A DNA stretch of 64,000 nt from Chryseobacterium sp. W4I1 (lineage in GTDB: Bacteria > Bacteroidota > Bacteroidia > Flavobacteriales > Weeksellaceae), in contig NZ_JAUSXQ010000001.1 in the NCBI RefSeq assembly GCF_030816115.1, positions 434,001-498,000 on the forward strand. Reading direction: 5' to 3'. Shown here in pieces: positions 16,425 through 25,572 of the stretch (position 1 is the stretch's first letter; each line of letters begins with the position of its first letter). Under the pieces are notes generated by a model that did not search any database, was not told the DNA's origin, and saw nothing but the letters and a program-made list of their open reading frames with translations. The translations under genes and the position numbers were made by a program.

Positions 16425-16844
16425 ATGAAAAATAATTTTTTTGACAGATTCGCAGATAAGGCTGTTTGCTTTACAGGAAGTGCCTCAGCCTTTATTATCG
16501 CTGCCTTGCTGGTTATTATCTGGGCAGCCACCGGGCCTTTATTCAATTTTTCTGAACCATGGCAGATTGTCATTAATACCGGGACCACCATCATCACTTT
16601 TCTAATGGTTTTTTTAATTCAGAAAGCACAAAATAAAGATTCCAAAGCTATTCAGATTAAATTAAACGAATTGATTAAAGCGCATGAAAAAGCAAATAAC
16701 CGTCTGGTAGATATAGAAGACCTGACAGAAGATGAACTGGATAAGATTCATAAGCTTTATGAAAAAAATGGTCGTTTCAGGAAAAAGCGGGAGCAAAAAC
16801 AACCTCATCCCAGCGATCAGGTCTGTAATTACCGATACAAATAA
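16425..16844 (+). CDS. low-affinity iron permease family protein
   Basis: 139 aa. Starts with FFDRFADKAVCFTGSASAF, has two membrane helices (about 20-38 and 47-66), the strongly conserved TTIITFLMVFLIQKAQNKD motif, and a cytoplasmic helical tail (IQIKLNELIKAHEKANN, then EDLTEDELDKI). This is the layout of the Fet4-like low-affinity iron permease family; transport activity in bacteria is not well proven. The basic C-terminal 25 residues look unstructured. Confidence 0.88.
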   Translation: MKNNFFDRFADKAVCFTGSASAFIIAALLVIIWAATGPLFNFSEPWQIVINTGTTIITFLMVFLIQKAQNKDSKAIQIKLNELIKAHEKANNRLVDIEDLTEDELDKIHKLYEKNGRFRKKREQKQPHPSDQVCNYRYK

Positions 16845-16877
16845 AACATAATCTTTAACTGAAAACTAGACGACAAT

Positions 16878-18341
16878 ATGAATGGAGTTATTATTCAATT
16901 TTTCCATTGGTATCATGAAGGAAATCTCTGGAATGAATTCACAGAAAAATGCAGCTACCTGAAAAGCCTGGGATTTACCGCAGTGTGGTTCCCGCCCGCC
17001 ACAAAGTGCGTATTGGGAAAAGAGGGTAGAGGATATGATGTTTATGACTCTTATGATCTTGGAGAATTTCACCAGAAAGGAGGCATTCCGACACGGTATG
17101 GTACTAAAAAAGAATATCTGCATGCCATTGACAAAGCCCACGAAGTTGGAATGTCTGTGTATGCCGATATAGTCATGAATCACCGGATGGGAGGAGATGA
17201 AATGGAACTTATTACGGTACATCAGGTAAAGGAAGAGAACCGAAATGAACAGATTGGTGAACCTTTCACCGCAAATGCTTTTACGAAATTTACTTTTCCG
17301 GGAAGGAATGGGAAATATTCACAATTCATATGGGATTATACTTGTTTTAACGGAATAGATAGTATTCAAAAAGACAACACAGAGCAGAAAGGGATTTTCA
17401 GGATCCATAATCAATATGGCAAAGATTGGAACCAGACCGTAAGCAGGGAATTTGGAAATTATGATTACCTGATGGGAGCCAATGTAGAGTATCGCAATCC
17501 TTATGTTGTCAGTGAAATGAAAAACTGGATCAAATGGTACCTGGAAACCACCCATGCAGATGGGCTGCGTTTGGATGCCGTAAAGCATATTTCTGTTGAT
17601 TTCCTGCAGGAATGGATCACCTATGTAAAAACAGAACTGAAGCCGGATTGTTATATATTAGGAGAATTCTGGAAAGACGAAGCAGAAAAGATATCTCATT
17701 TTTCGGATCAGATAAAAGAAATGATTTCCTGTTTTGATGTACCTCTGCATTACAATTTTTTTACAGCGTCAGAAAAAGGAAAGGATTATGATCTCAGCCA
17801 GATTTTAAAGGGCAGCTTTCTTGAAAAAAAACCTGTTTTCTCCGTTTCATTTGTAGAAAACCACGATACACAGCAATTACAGTCTTTGGAATCAACAGTA
17901 CAGGATTGGTTCAAGCCGTTGGCTTATGCTGTTATTTTACTCATGGAAGAAGCTTATCCCTGTGTATTCTATCCCGATCTTTTCGGTGCTCAGTATACGG
18001 ATATAAAAGATAATAAACAGGTGGAAATTATAATGCCAAAGGTAGAAATTCTCCCTAAACTCCTTGAAGCCCGTCAGAAATTTGCCTATGGAGAGCAGAT
18101 CAGCTATTTTGACCATCCCAATTGTATTGCCTGGGTGAGAAAAGGAGATTCAGGCCATGCAGGCTGTGTGGTGATCATATCTAACAGTGAAGCGGGCTAT
18201 AAAGACATTGATCTGGGAAAAGAAAATGCTGTATACAAAGATTTTATGGAACAAAGAGACGGCGAAATCAAAACGGATGAAAACGGAAAAGCCAGATTTA
18301 CAGTCAATTCCCAATCTGTAAGTGTGTGGATTAAGATATAA
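16878..18341 (+). CDS. cytoplasmic-type alpha-amylase (GH13)
   Basis: 487 aa, no signal peptide, so intracellular. GH13 motifs are in order: YADIVMNHRMGG (region I), GLRLDAVKHI with nucleophile Asp233 (region II), ILGEFW with acid/base Glu263 (region III), FVENHDTQ with Asp330 (region IV). The length and N-terminus (VIIQFFHWYHEG) match the liquefying/cytoplasmic GH13_5 group. It would hydrolyse alpha-1,4-glucans such as internal glycogen. It may close the stress operon, ending at a terminator shared with the facing SDR gene. Confidence 0.92.
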   Translation: MNGVIIQFFHWYHEGNLWNEFTEKCSYLKSLGFTAVWFPPATKCVLGKEGRGYDVYDSYDLGEFHQKGGIPTRYGTKKEYLHAIDKAHEVGMSVYADIVMNHRMGGDEMELITVHQVKEENRNEQIGEPFTANAFTKFTFPGRNGKYSQFIWDYTCFNGIDSIQKDNTEQKGIFRIHNQYGKDWNQTVSREFGNYDYLMGANVEYRNPYVVSEMKNWIKWYLETTHADGLRLDAVKHISVDFLQEWITYVKTELKPDCYILGEFWKDEAEKISHFSDQIKEMISCFDVPLHYNFFTASEKGKDYDLSQILKGSFLEKKPVFSVSFVENHDTQQLQSLESTVQDWFKPLAYAVILLMEEAYPCVFYPDLFGAQYTDIKDNKQVEIIMPKVEILPKLLEARQKFAYGEQISYFDHPNCIAWVRKGDSGHAGCVVIISNSEAGYKDIDLGKENAVYKDFMEQRDGEIKTDENGKARFTVNSQSVSVWIKI

Positions 18342-18374
18342 CGTTAGTGCTGAAAATTGAATTGTATTGCTATA

Positions 18375-18413
18375 TAGTAAAAGCCACTCTTCAACAAGGT
18401 GGCTTTTACTATT
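18375..18413. terminator. bidirectional terminator between amylase and SDR genes
   Basis: ATAGTAAAAGCCAC and GTGGCTTTTACTAT form a long perfect stem over a short loop. The A- and T-rich arms suit termination from both sides. Confidence 0.75.
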
Positions 18414-18429
18414 CAGATGTAAAGGTTAA

Positions 18430-19431
18430 TTAAGGCTGGCCGCTTCCTCCTGCAGCCCCATAAATCTGTCCGGTGGCAAAGCTTGCATCATTGGCTGCAA
18501 GCTGAACAAATATAGAGGCGAGCTCAGCCGGTTGCCCGGGTCTTCCCAACGGGGTATCACCACCAAACTTTTCAATCTTTTCCTGGGTTTGACCACCACT
18601 GATCTGCAAAGCGGTCCAAATTGGTCCCGGGGCAACACCATTCACCCGGATTCCTTTTGGTCCCAGCTGTTTAGCCAACGATTTCACATAATTTGTGGTT
18701 GCAGCTTTTGTTTGCGCATAATCATACAGGTCGGCAGATGGATCGTAAGCCTGTACCGAAGATAAACCAATAATAGAAGAGCCTGGTTTCAAGTGAGGTA
18801 AAGCCGCTTTAATAATCCAAAAGGGTGCATAAAGATTGGTTTTCATCGTTCTTTCAAATTCTTCCGTGCTGATGTCAAGAATAGATTCATGGGTTTTCTG
18901 ATGTCCTGCATTATTAACCAGAATATCCAATCCTCCTAATTGCTGTACAGCCTGTGATACCAGCTTATTGCAAAATGACTCTTCCCGTAAATCCCCGGGA
19001 ATGGCTACCGCTTTTCGTCCCACTTTTTTAATCAATTCGATAACCTGTATGGCATCCGGCTCTTCTTCCGGGAGATAATTAATGGCTACATCTGCTCCTT
19101 CTCTCGCATAGGCAATTGCTGCAGCACGGCCGATTCCTGAATCTCCTCCTGTAATTAATGCCTTTCTGCCGGTCAGTCTTCCAGATCCTATATAACTTTC
19201 TTCACCATGGTCAGGTACAGGGGTCATTTTTCCTGCCAAGCCGGGAAAGGGCTGGAACTGTCTTTTGAATGGAGGTTTAGGATACTTTGTTGTAGGATCT
19301 GTAAGGTCCGGTCCCGTAGTACTTTTAATATTTTTTTGAGTCTGGGCAAAAGATCCCGGGGCGACAGCTGCTACAGCAATCGTTGCTGCTATTTTTCCTA
19401 TAGCATTTCTTCGTGTGATTTCCTTTTCCAT
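18430..19431 (-). CDS. SDR oxidoreductase with Tat-like signal peptide
   Basis: 333 aa. The N-terminus has a twin-arginine-like signal (TRRNAIGKIAATIAVAAVAP then FAQ), followed by ~45 linker residues (PKPPFKRQFQPFPGLAGKM) typical of the YdaD/GSP39-like SDR group. The Rossmann fold begins at ALITGGDSGIGRAAA; NNAG, catalytic YAQTK and the PGP motif follow. It may be exported folded with its cofactor, though the Tat assignment rests only on the RR motif and hydrophobic stretch. A role in general stress is inferred from the neighbours. Confidence 0.9.
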   Translation of the reverse strand: MEKEITRRNAIGKIAATIAVAAVAPGSFAQTQKNIKSTTGPDLTDPTTKYPKPPFKRQFQPFPGLAGKMTPVPDHGEESYIGSGRLTGRKALITGGDSGIGRAAAIAYAREGADVAINYLPEEEPDAIQVIELIKKVGRKAVAIPGDLREESFCNKLVSQAVQQLGGLDILVNNAGHQKTHESILDISTEEFERTMKTNLYAPFWIIKAALPHLKPGSSIIGLSSVQAYDPSADLYDYAQTKAATTNYVKSLAKQLGPKGIRVNGVAPGPIWTALQISGGQTQEKIEKFGGDTPLGRPGQPAELASIFVQLAANDASFATGQIYGAAGGSGQP

Positions 19432-19464
19432 ACTATTAAGATTTAGTGAATGATATTTTAAAAT

Positions 19465-19929
19465 TTAATTTTCTCTCTTTTTATATTCTTCAATTTTTTT
19501 AAACTGATGGTAGGATTCCTTCAGCTTCTGCAATTGTTCTGAAACAATTTTTTTACTTTTTTCACAGAGATCTCCACTGTCAAGGGCCGCCTGATAAGCT
19601 TCTATCGCAGCTCTTTCTCCAAATACCACGTTCTCAAGGGTAGATTCTTCGATAGTACCTAACGTAAATGAGTTTTTGATATCAATCCATGTTCTGTGGA
19701 CTGCTCCAGCAAGTGAAGCTGAATCTTTAGGATCTCCATTTTTTTCAATGATCAGATTCATCAGCTCATTTTTCATGATTTTTGACTGAGAGATCATCCG
19801 GTCATATTCATCTTTGATATCAGGATACATTTCCCATATTTTTCCTTCCACTTTTTCAAATCCTTCTATTCTGTCGTTCGTGATTTGCAGCAAATCATTA
19901 AGTACGGATATGGTTTGTTCTGTTTTCAT
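19465..19929 (-). CDS. DUF2383 (PA2169-type) four-helix-bundle protein
   Basis: 154 aa, all helical, with family landmarks: an N-terminal helix with LNDLLQITNDRIEGF, the central SASLAGAVHRTWIDIKNSF, and ENVVFGERAAIEAYQAAL near the C-terminus. Ferritin-like in shape; its function is unknown but it is often found with stress genes. It lies 33 bp upstream of the SDR gene on the same strand and is probably co-transcribed with it. Confidence 0.88.
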   Translation of the reverse strand: MKTEQTISVLNDLLQITNDRIEGFEKVEGKIWEMYPDIKDEYDRMISQSKIMKNELMNLIIEKNGDPKDSASLAGAVHRTWIDIKNSFTLGTIEESTLENVVFGERAAIEAYQAALDSGDLCEKSKKIVSEQLQKLKESYHQFKKIEEYKKREN

Positions 19930-19965
19930 AATATAATTTTTTGTAATGGTTTTATTTTGCTGTTA

Positions 19966-20022
19966 TTAATTAAGATTGATTCCGGCAAATCCGCCACCAA
20001 CAATAACGATATGCTTTTTCAT
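19966..20022 (-). pseudogene. 18-codon remnant of an NDH-2-type NADH dehydrogenase gene
   Basis: On the - strand an ATG at 20022 reads MKKHIVIVGGGFAGINLN then a stop. This is a clear start of a type II NADH dehydrogenase/FAD oxidoreductase (GGGFAGINLA motif in the family), cut after the dinucleotide-binding turn. The rest of the gene is absent. It looks like the scar of a deletion that joined it to the DNA upstream of the DUF2383 gene. Confidence 0.7.
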
Positions 20023-20459
20023 GTTAATTAATATTGGTAATTGTTCTATTATCTACTCACATAGCATTTAAAATAGACTATTATATTCGGTTAAAATATA
20101 TTAATGAATGCGGTTGATGAGCTTTTTCTGACCTCCGAAAAAGTAAAATTTCTGCTATTCTTTTTTCGAGATAGTCAATATTTAAAATTAATAAACGCTT
20201 AGAACTTATTTTATAATTTGGATCATATGCTATTAGCTTTTTTAAAAAGATTTAAAAGATCTAAACTCACATTCTGATCTAATAAATATTATATAGTTTC
20301 TACATTTTAAATTATAACGAATTTTATAATACAACCACGTCATGCCTGCCGTTTTCTGTACATACGAGTCAGTACAGATGAACAGGCTGTGAAAAGATAT
20401 TTCCAATGCAGCTAGTGGGAATGGCTTGTGAATTATTGTAAATATAACAATCTGCTTAT

Positions 20460-20736
20460 CTTCCTGACACTGAAAAACGCAAGGAATATTATGCTACCCC
20501 ATTCAATCCACCATTAGAAAAACTTAAAGGGCTTCCTCTGCTTTAGTACAGTTGGCCTAAAATGATATCCTGTTCGATGAAGGCTTAGCGTATGCAAGAA
20601 AGCTGGATGAAGCTGGTGTTCCAACATCTATCAAGACTTATAATGGATTTATTCATGATTATGATCTATTGAAGCTGTGAAGTTTTTATTAAAGCAAGGA
20701 GCATTAGCGCTTAAAAAAAGCTCTATTTGCGAATAG
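20460..20736 (+). pseudogene. remnant of an alpha/beta-hydrolase (lipase/esterase) gene, C-terminal part
   Basis: Reading across stops and frameshifts gives YYATPFNPPLEKLKGLP, then DEGLAYARKLDEAGVP, then YNGFIHDYDLL, then AVKFLLKQGALALKK. This matches the end of alpha/beta-hydrolase fold-3 esterases, including the Asp and His of the catalytic triad regions (NDILFDEG; FIHDY). At least one nonsense change (near 20546) and two frameshifts are present. DNA upstream to about 20340 may hold more of it but is too decayed to read. Confidence 0.65.
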
Positions 20737-21240
20737 CTAATTTTTTTGCAAAATAAAATTATAGGTTTATTACAATCAGAATTAGTATTATAGATTTACT
20801 TGAGAATGCTTAATCTTGGTATTATGGCAAACTGTGGAAGCATAAGAACATTGTGTGTGTGATTCAAAACGGAAAGGATAAAATTGATAATCTTCTTTAT
20901 TTCGTCTTTTTACCTTTTATATGCGCTTTTTTATAAAATGAATTCATTTGTAGGATTTATTTTTGTAGCAGCAATCAAATGAGTTAAATATACTCATGAT
21001 TGGGGACATAAGAGACCCTAGATATTTTTTTATCATTTGTGTATAAACTGCATCGGTATAGATGCAGTTTTTTTTGATGTATGTGGCAATGTTAGCGGAA
21101 TTTCTATAGCAAATTTTATTATTTGAAATATAAGCACGCTTTAGTAGCATTTTGTAGACTTATTATAATTTCAAAAAAGAAATAAAAATTGTATAAATAT
21201 ATTACTGCTTTAACCGTTTCATTTATATAAAAATATACTA

Positions 21241-22116
21241 ATGGAAGCATTTCTAATTGAGCCATTTCTCAATGCCGATAATGGTATTTCTTATATCAAC
21301 ACTAAAAGCATATCAGAGTTGTTGTTACTACGGCCTACGGAACTATTTCAGCCGCATAGAACGGAATTTAATGTCGTTTATCTTTTCGAAGAAGGCGGGG
21401 GAAAGCATACAATAGATTTTAACACAATTGATATAGAGCAAAAGTGTATGCTTTTTGTTACTCAAAATCAAGTTACCCAGTTCCATGAGCTTAGTCATTT
21501 CAAGGGTAAGGTGTTGATTTTTACTGAAGATTTTTTTTGCAGAAATAATCTATTTCAGACCCAATTTTTTGGACAAACGGTGTTGTTTAATGATCCATTG
21601 AACTTGCCTTATTTTAATGTAGGGGAAAGATTTGATGAGATTTCCTCGTTGTTTGGATTTATAAGTGATGAGCTCAACAGGCCCTATTACGAAGCACAAC
21701 CCACCATCTTAAATAACTATCTGTTTAATATCCTTCTAATCGGAGAAAACTTATCGGAATATAGAAATAGCGAACTCGCTGTTTCCAAGAACAGGCTTTT
21801 ACTGTCAAAATTCAAGTCTATGGTTAATAGAAATATCCATCAAAGATATACCCTAGAATTTTATGTAGAAAACTTAAATGTGACTTTGAGAACACTTCAA
21901 ATTGCTTTTCTAGAGGAAGAAAACCAAACACCAAAACAATGGTTGATAAACAGAATGATTCTGGAGATCAAAAGGAATCTTTGTTACCATGAAAAAAGTA
22001 TAAGTGAAATTGCATACAAGCTAGGCTTTAAAGAGGTAACTAATTTTACTAAGTTTTTTAAATCAAAGACAGGTTTCACTCCATCGCAATTTAGATCCCT
22101 TTCATCCAGAAAATAA
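21241..22116 (+). CDS. AraC family transcriptional regulator
   Basis: 291 aa. N-terminal cupin-like sensing domain (about 15-160) and C-terminal AraC HTH pair (about 190-288) with the signature SISEIAYKLGFKEVTNFTKFFKSKTG in two parts. The ATG at 21241 follows an AT-rich leader. No target gene remains beside it; the upstream hydrolase remnant could be its former target. Function beyond DNA binding is unknown. Confidence 0.88.
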   Translation: MEAFLIEPFLNADNGISYINTKSISELLLLRPTELFQPHRTEFNVVYLFEEGGGKHTIDFNTIDIEQKCMLFVTQNQVTQFHELSHFKGKVLIFTEDFFCRNNLFQTQFFGQTVLFNDPLNLPYFNVGERFDEISSLFGFISDELNRPYYEAQPTILNNYLFNILLIGENLSEYRNSELAVSKNRLLLSKFKSMVNRNIHQRYTLEFYVENLNVTLRTLQIAFLEEENQTPKQWLINRMILEIKRNLCYHEKSISEIAYKLGFKEVTNFTKFFKSKTGFTPSQFRSLSSRK

Positions 22117-22733
22117 TTCATGATACACTTTACATCAATTAACTTAGAAGGCTTTAAAAATGTATTAATAGTTAACTAAATTATTAAGCTAATTTAGTGT
22201 AACATAATTTCAGCGGAATTTTCTGATAGCGTACAATAGACTTAATTTTCTTGAGGAAATTGTCTTTGATATTTTTGAAATAAAGTAAGCCACACCATCT
22301 ATATTAGGTGTGGCTAAAACACAAATGATGAAAAAAAATTATTTTTAAAAAAATAAATCAACAGCTTCGTCTAAACTGAATTTATTTTTTAATTAGTACA
22401 AAATTAGGTCTTTTTCAATCACAGGTATTGATAAAAAGGCGCATAAAAATGATCAATTTATTGTTTGAATAGTCATATTCCGCATTGAGATATAGGTTAG
22501 CTATTTCAATAAAAATAGCAAAAACTCATAGGTGCCTTATTTAAATTTCACATTTTAATCTACAATTAGACTATTGCTGTTTCTGAAGATTACTTTGTTG
22601 TTTTTCGGAAATTTGGTAGAATAATTTCGGAAAATGAATAAATATTTGTTCGTGTGCCCGCGATTTTGTGTTGACCTTTGCATCTGTTGAATGTAAGAAC
22701 ATCTTAATACCTGTCCCTAACCCATACCTGAGC
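22117..22733. other. 617-bp AT-rich gap
   Basis: Contains a hairpin at 22288-22315 (AGCCACACC with GGTGTGGCT), possibly a terminator for the AraC gene, and otherwise no gene I can support. Confidence 0.35.
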
Positions 22734-22771
22734 AAAAATAAAAAAGTCCTTACATTGCTGTAAGGACTTTA
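22734..22771 (-). terminator. terminator of the tRNA-Arg/tRNA-Pro operon
   Basis: On the - strand AAAGTCCTTACAG and the complementary TGTAAGGACTTT form a stem followed by TTTATTTTT. Related copies lie at about 26700-26735 and 38835-38865. Confidence 0.75.
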
Positions 22772-22781
22772 TCTTAGTTAG

Positions 22782-22855
22782 TGAGCGCGTCAGGATTCGA
22801 ACCTGAGACCGTCTGCTTAGAAGGCAGATGCTCTATCCAGCTGAGCTACGCACCC
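22782..22855 (-). tRNA. tRNA-Arg (anticodon TCT)
   Basis: 74 nt with a complete cloverleaf: 5' GGGTGCG pairs with CGCGCTC (discriminator A), anticodon loop CTTCTAA, T-arm TCAGG-TTCGAAT-CCTGA. CCA is not encoded. First gene of a duplicate Arg-Pro tRNA operon, read after tRNA-Pro. Confidence 0.95.
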
Positions 22856-22887
22856 ATTAAATAATTTTGAAAAAATTACTAAAACTG

Positions 22888-22962
22888 TCGGGGCGGCAGG
22901 ATTCGAACCTGCGACCTCCTGGTCCCAAACCAGGCGCGATGACCGGACTACGCTACGCCCCG
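22888..22962 (-). tRNA. tRNA-Pro (anticodon TGG)
   Basis: 75 nt: acceptor CGGGGCG/CGCCCCG with discriminator A, anticodon stem CCTGG/CCAGG around TTTGGGA, T-arm GCAGG-TTCGAAT-CCTGC. Same sequence as the copy at 38983-39057. Confidence 0.95.
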
Positions 22963-23005
22963 ATTGGTGGTCATCTAAACAAATTTTACTTCGTTTTTGC
23001 GAGTG

Positions 23006-23013
23006 CAAAGATA
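23006..23013 (-). promoter_or_regulatory. -7 promoter element of the tRNA-Pro/Arg operon
   Basis: On the - strand TATCTTTG fits TAnnTTTG and lies within TTCTATCTTTGCACTCGC, which recurs in front of the second tRNA operon (39214-39221). Confidence 0.6.
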
Positions 23014-23260
23014 GAATCTTTTTTTGAATAATAAAAATATTTCTGCAGAAAAGATTAATTAAAATAATCTGAATCTAATGGTAATGGTGATGGGAAATAG
23101 TAGATTTTTCAGAACTAATAATATTGTACATTAAATATCAGTGTTTTATAATTAAGGCCTTCTAAGTTTTTAATTTTTTCGGGGTTGTGTTATAAATAAA
23201 AAAAAATTCCCGGAATTTTCCAGAGAATTAATTATTGTCGCAAAAAATGCGGGATAAAAT

Positions 23261-23475
23261 TTAATTTATTTTTTTTATAAATTTTGCGCTTTCTGTTTTC
23301 TTATTATTTTTGAACGCAATAAAATATATCCCTTTGTTCAGCTACATAGATTTTATGATCTTCAAGAGCTTCGGATTTTACAGTCTGACCAACAGCATGC
23401 AATCAAAGGTTCAAAGCAGTTCTTATTTTATCGGTAATTTAAAGTAGTTTTACCTATCACGGGGTTATATTTTAA
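23261..23475 (-). pseudogene. remnant of a T9SS C-terminal sorting domain
   Basis: On the - strand the pieces read YNPVIGKTTLNYR, then AVGQTVKSEALEDHKIYV, then GIYFIAFKNNKKTESAKF and IKKIN-stop. This is the P-N-P-V ... G-x-Y-F layout of type A T9SS sorting domains, broken by frameshifts and stops. The catalytic or binding part of the protein is missing. An intact T9SS-type gene lies 1 kb away on the other strand. Confidence 0.6.
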
Positions 23476-23538
23476 TTAATTTCACAGGTATGTTTCTTTT
23501 TGTCATGATTTTTGATCTGCATTCAATAAATAAACAAA

Positions 23539-24000
23539 ATGAGTTTTAGATTTTTTATTACGTTAATTACTCTGCTTTTATGCATAAATTGTATATCACA
23601 GCAAAAAAATATCCCACATCAAAGCACTCAGGATAGCTTGCAAAAAAAGGATAAGATTGAAAAGGTAGAGGTTACAGAACAAACCAGAGGGACAAACAGG
23701 AAAATGACGTTTACTCCCGGTTCTAAAATCGTATCCGTAAATGGGAATGTATCAAATTCTATAGTATCAGATGAAGATTGGGCAAGCATCATACATCAAA
23801 CAGACCTTATTGATCTGGATAAAATAGCTTCATTAAAGGCTCCTTCAGAAGGACGGTTTACTGATAGGGCTTTATCTTCTGTTGTATCCATTACAGTCAA
23901 CGGTAAGGTTTACCAGTCCTCAACTTTTGATTCAGGTATACCTCCGAAAGAATTGGAAAATCTGTATCAGCTTCTGGTAAAAGAAACAGATATAAAATAG
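23539..24000 (+). CDS. exported hypothetical protein (153 aa)
   Basis: N-terminal hydrophobic signal (FFITLITLLLCINCISQQ), probably a lipoprotein or secreted protein although the lipobox is imperfect (CINC). The middle and C-terminus look like a small alpha/beta domain (SVNGNVSNSIVSDEDWASI; SVVSITVNGKVYQSSTFD). No family recognised. It stands alone. Confidence 0.7.
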   Translation: MSFRFFITLITLLLCINCISQQKNIPHQSTQDSLQKKDKIEKVEVTEQTRGTNRKMTFTPGSKIVSVNGNVSNSIVSDEDWASIIHQTDLIDLDKIASLKAPSEGRFTDRALSSVVSITVNGKVYQSSTFDSGIPPKELENLYQLLVKETDIK

Positions 24001-24422
24001 GAACTTCCCAAAAAGAACTTTCGTTAGTAGATGGTTTTTAATAAGAAAATAATAGGTCATCAAAAGGGTAAAAAGAAGATAACCCACAAACGAAAATAAT
24101 GATAACTCAAATGTTGAAAGGTAGATTGAGTAAAAACTGAAGCTTAAAAAATTAATTCCACAAGGATTGAGGCCTCAATAAGCAGGGTAATATAACCAAT
24201 AAGTCGATTGAAGAATTCAAAATAATATAAAGATAAGATTTATTTAAAATTATGATAACCACTATTTTTTATAGTGGTTTTTTTATTGGATATTTATTTA
24301 AAATTTCAATATATATTAATAAATTGTTAATTACTATGATTATTTTATTGTTAATTGGTATATTTGTTGCGAATTTAATATTTAATTATTTAATAATGAG
24401 AACAAATTTATTTTTTAAAATT
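24001..24422. other. AT-rich gap before the T9SS gene
   Basis: Very AT-rich. An in-frame extension of the next gene back to 24252 would add a long hydrophobic stretch that does not resemble a signal peptide, so I treat it as untranslated leader. Confidence 0.35.
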
Positions 24423-25232
24423 ATGATGAATCGTCAGTTTTTTGTGTTTTTATTGATGTTTTCGTCAATTGGTTTTAATGCTCAGATTTCTGCATTTCCA
24501 TGGACGGAAACTTTTGAAGATAGTTCACCAACAAGAGTTAGCTGGACACAAATACACGAAACAAACAATGTAAACTGGACTTTTGTTGCCACTGCAACTA
24601 CAGGAAGTGTAGGAGTAACCGCTTTTGAAGGAACCAAATTTGCTAATTTTCCGGCCAATACTTCTTCTGCAGATAAAACAAAACTGGTGAGTCCACCATT
24701 TAATACGGCTGGTCTTACTTCTCCAAAAATTAGTTTTTACCTTATTAACCCACAGCTGAATGGGAATGCAAACTGGGTTAGAATTTATTACAGAATGTCA
24801 GCTACAGATCCCTGGATAACATTGTTGGGATTTCAGCCTCCTTTTGCTTCCTGGTTTCATTTTGCAAATATCGGCATGCCTCCTAATATTTATCAGGTAG
24901 CTATAGAATGTGAAAATGCTCAGGGATATTCAACATTAATAGATGGCGTTACAATAAGCAATGATGATTTAAGTACCCATGATATTTCAAAACTGGCGAA
25001 AATATTAATTAAATATTATCCAAATCCAGCTAAAGAGGTTCTGAATTTTACAAGTGATGAAAGAATGGAGGAAATCAATATTTACGATGCAGCCGGAAAA
25101 AAAGTACTGACGAATAGAGTAGATGCGGATAACGGAAATATCAATGTATCACGTTTGAGTAATGGAATGTATATCATTTCGGGTAAAACTGAGAAGGGAA
25201 ATACAGAACCATTTAAAATGATAAAAAAATAG
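24423..25232 (+). CDS. T9SS-secreted protein with adhesin-like domain
   Basis: About 269 aa from ATG 24423: signal peptide (RQFFVFLLMFSSIGFNAQ), a jelly-roll 'cleaved adhesin'-like domain (PWTETFEDSSPTRVSW; WVRIYYRMSATDPW), and a type A T9SS sorting domain at the end (YYPNPAKEVLNF, INIYDAAGKKVL, LSNGMYIISG). It would be exported by Sec and then moved to the surface by T9SS. Substrate or partner unknown. A terminator follows at 25268-25292. Confidence 0.82.
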   Translation: MMNRQFFVFLLMFSSIGFNAQISAFPWTETFEDSSPTRVSWTQIHETNNVNWTFVATATTGSVGVTAFEGTKFANFPANTSSADKTKLVSPPFNTAGLTSPKISFYLINPQLNGNANWVRIYYRMSATDPWITLLGFQPPFASWFHFANIGMPPNIYQVAIECENAQGYSTLIDGVTISNDDLSTHDISKLAKILIKYYPNPAKEVLNFTSDERMEEINIYDAAGKKVLTNRVDADNGNINVSRLSNGMYIISGKTEKGNTEPFKMIKK

Positions 25233-25267
25233 AAAGATCGTATTACAATACTGAATTTTATTAGTAG

Positions 25268-25292
25268 AAAGCATCTCTTAGAGGTGCTTTTA
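25268..25292 (+). terminator. intrinsic terminator after the T9SS gene
   Basis: AAAGCATCTC pairs with GAGGTGCTTT over a TTA loop and is followed by T-rich sequence. Confidence 0.7.
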
Positions 25293-25572
25293 AATTTTTA
25301 ATAGTCACAAATAAAATACGTGCTGGAAACAGTTTTTTATTTTTGAAGACTCAAGTCCAGAACCGTCACATGATGAAACGTATGTTAATTTATCAATTGT
25401 TGATAAATATAATATATTTTGAAATTGTTCCTAATGAAATTTAAAGTCCCTTATTTTTTTCAAACTATAAAATGTCTGGTTTATAACTGGAAATGTCCGG
25501 TTGAACCATTTTGTGGTTATATGCTAATGCAGTATGCGATATGTTTGCTTCATAATTATTAAAAAAAATATC

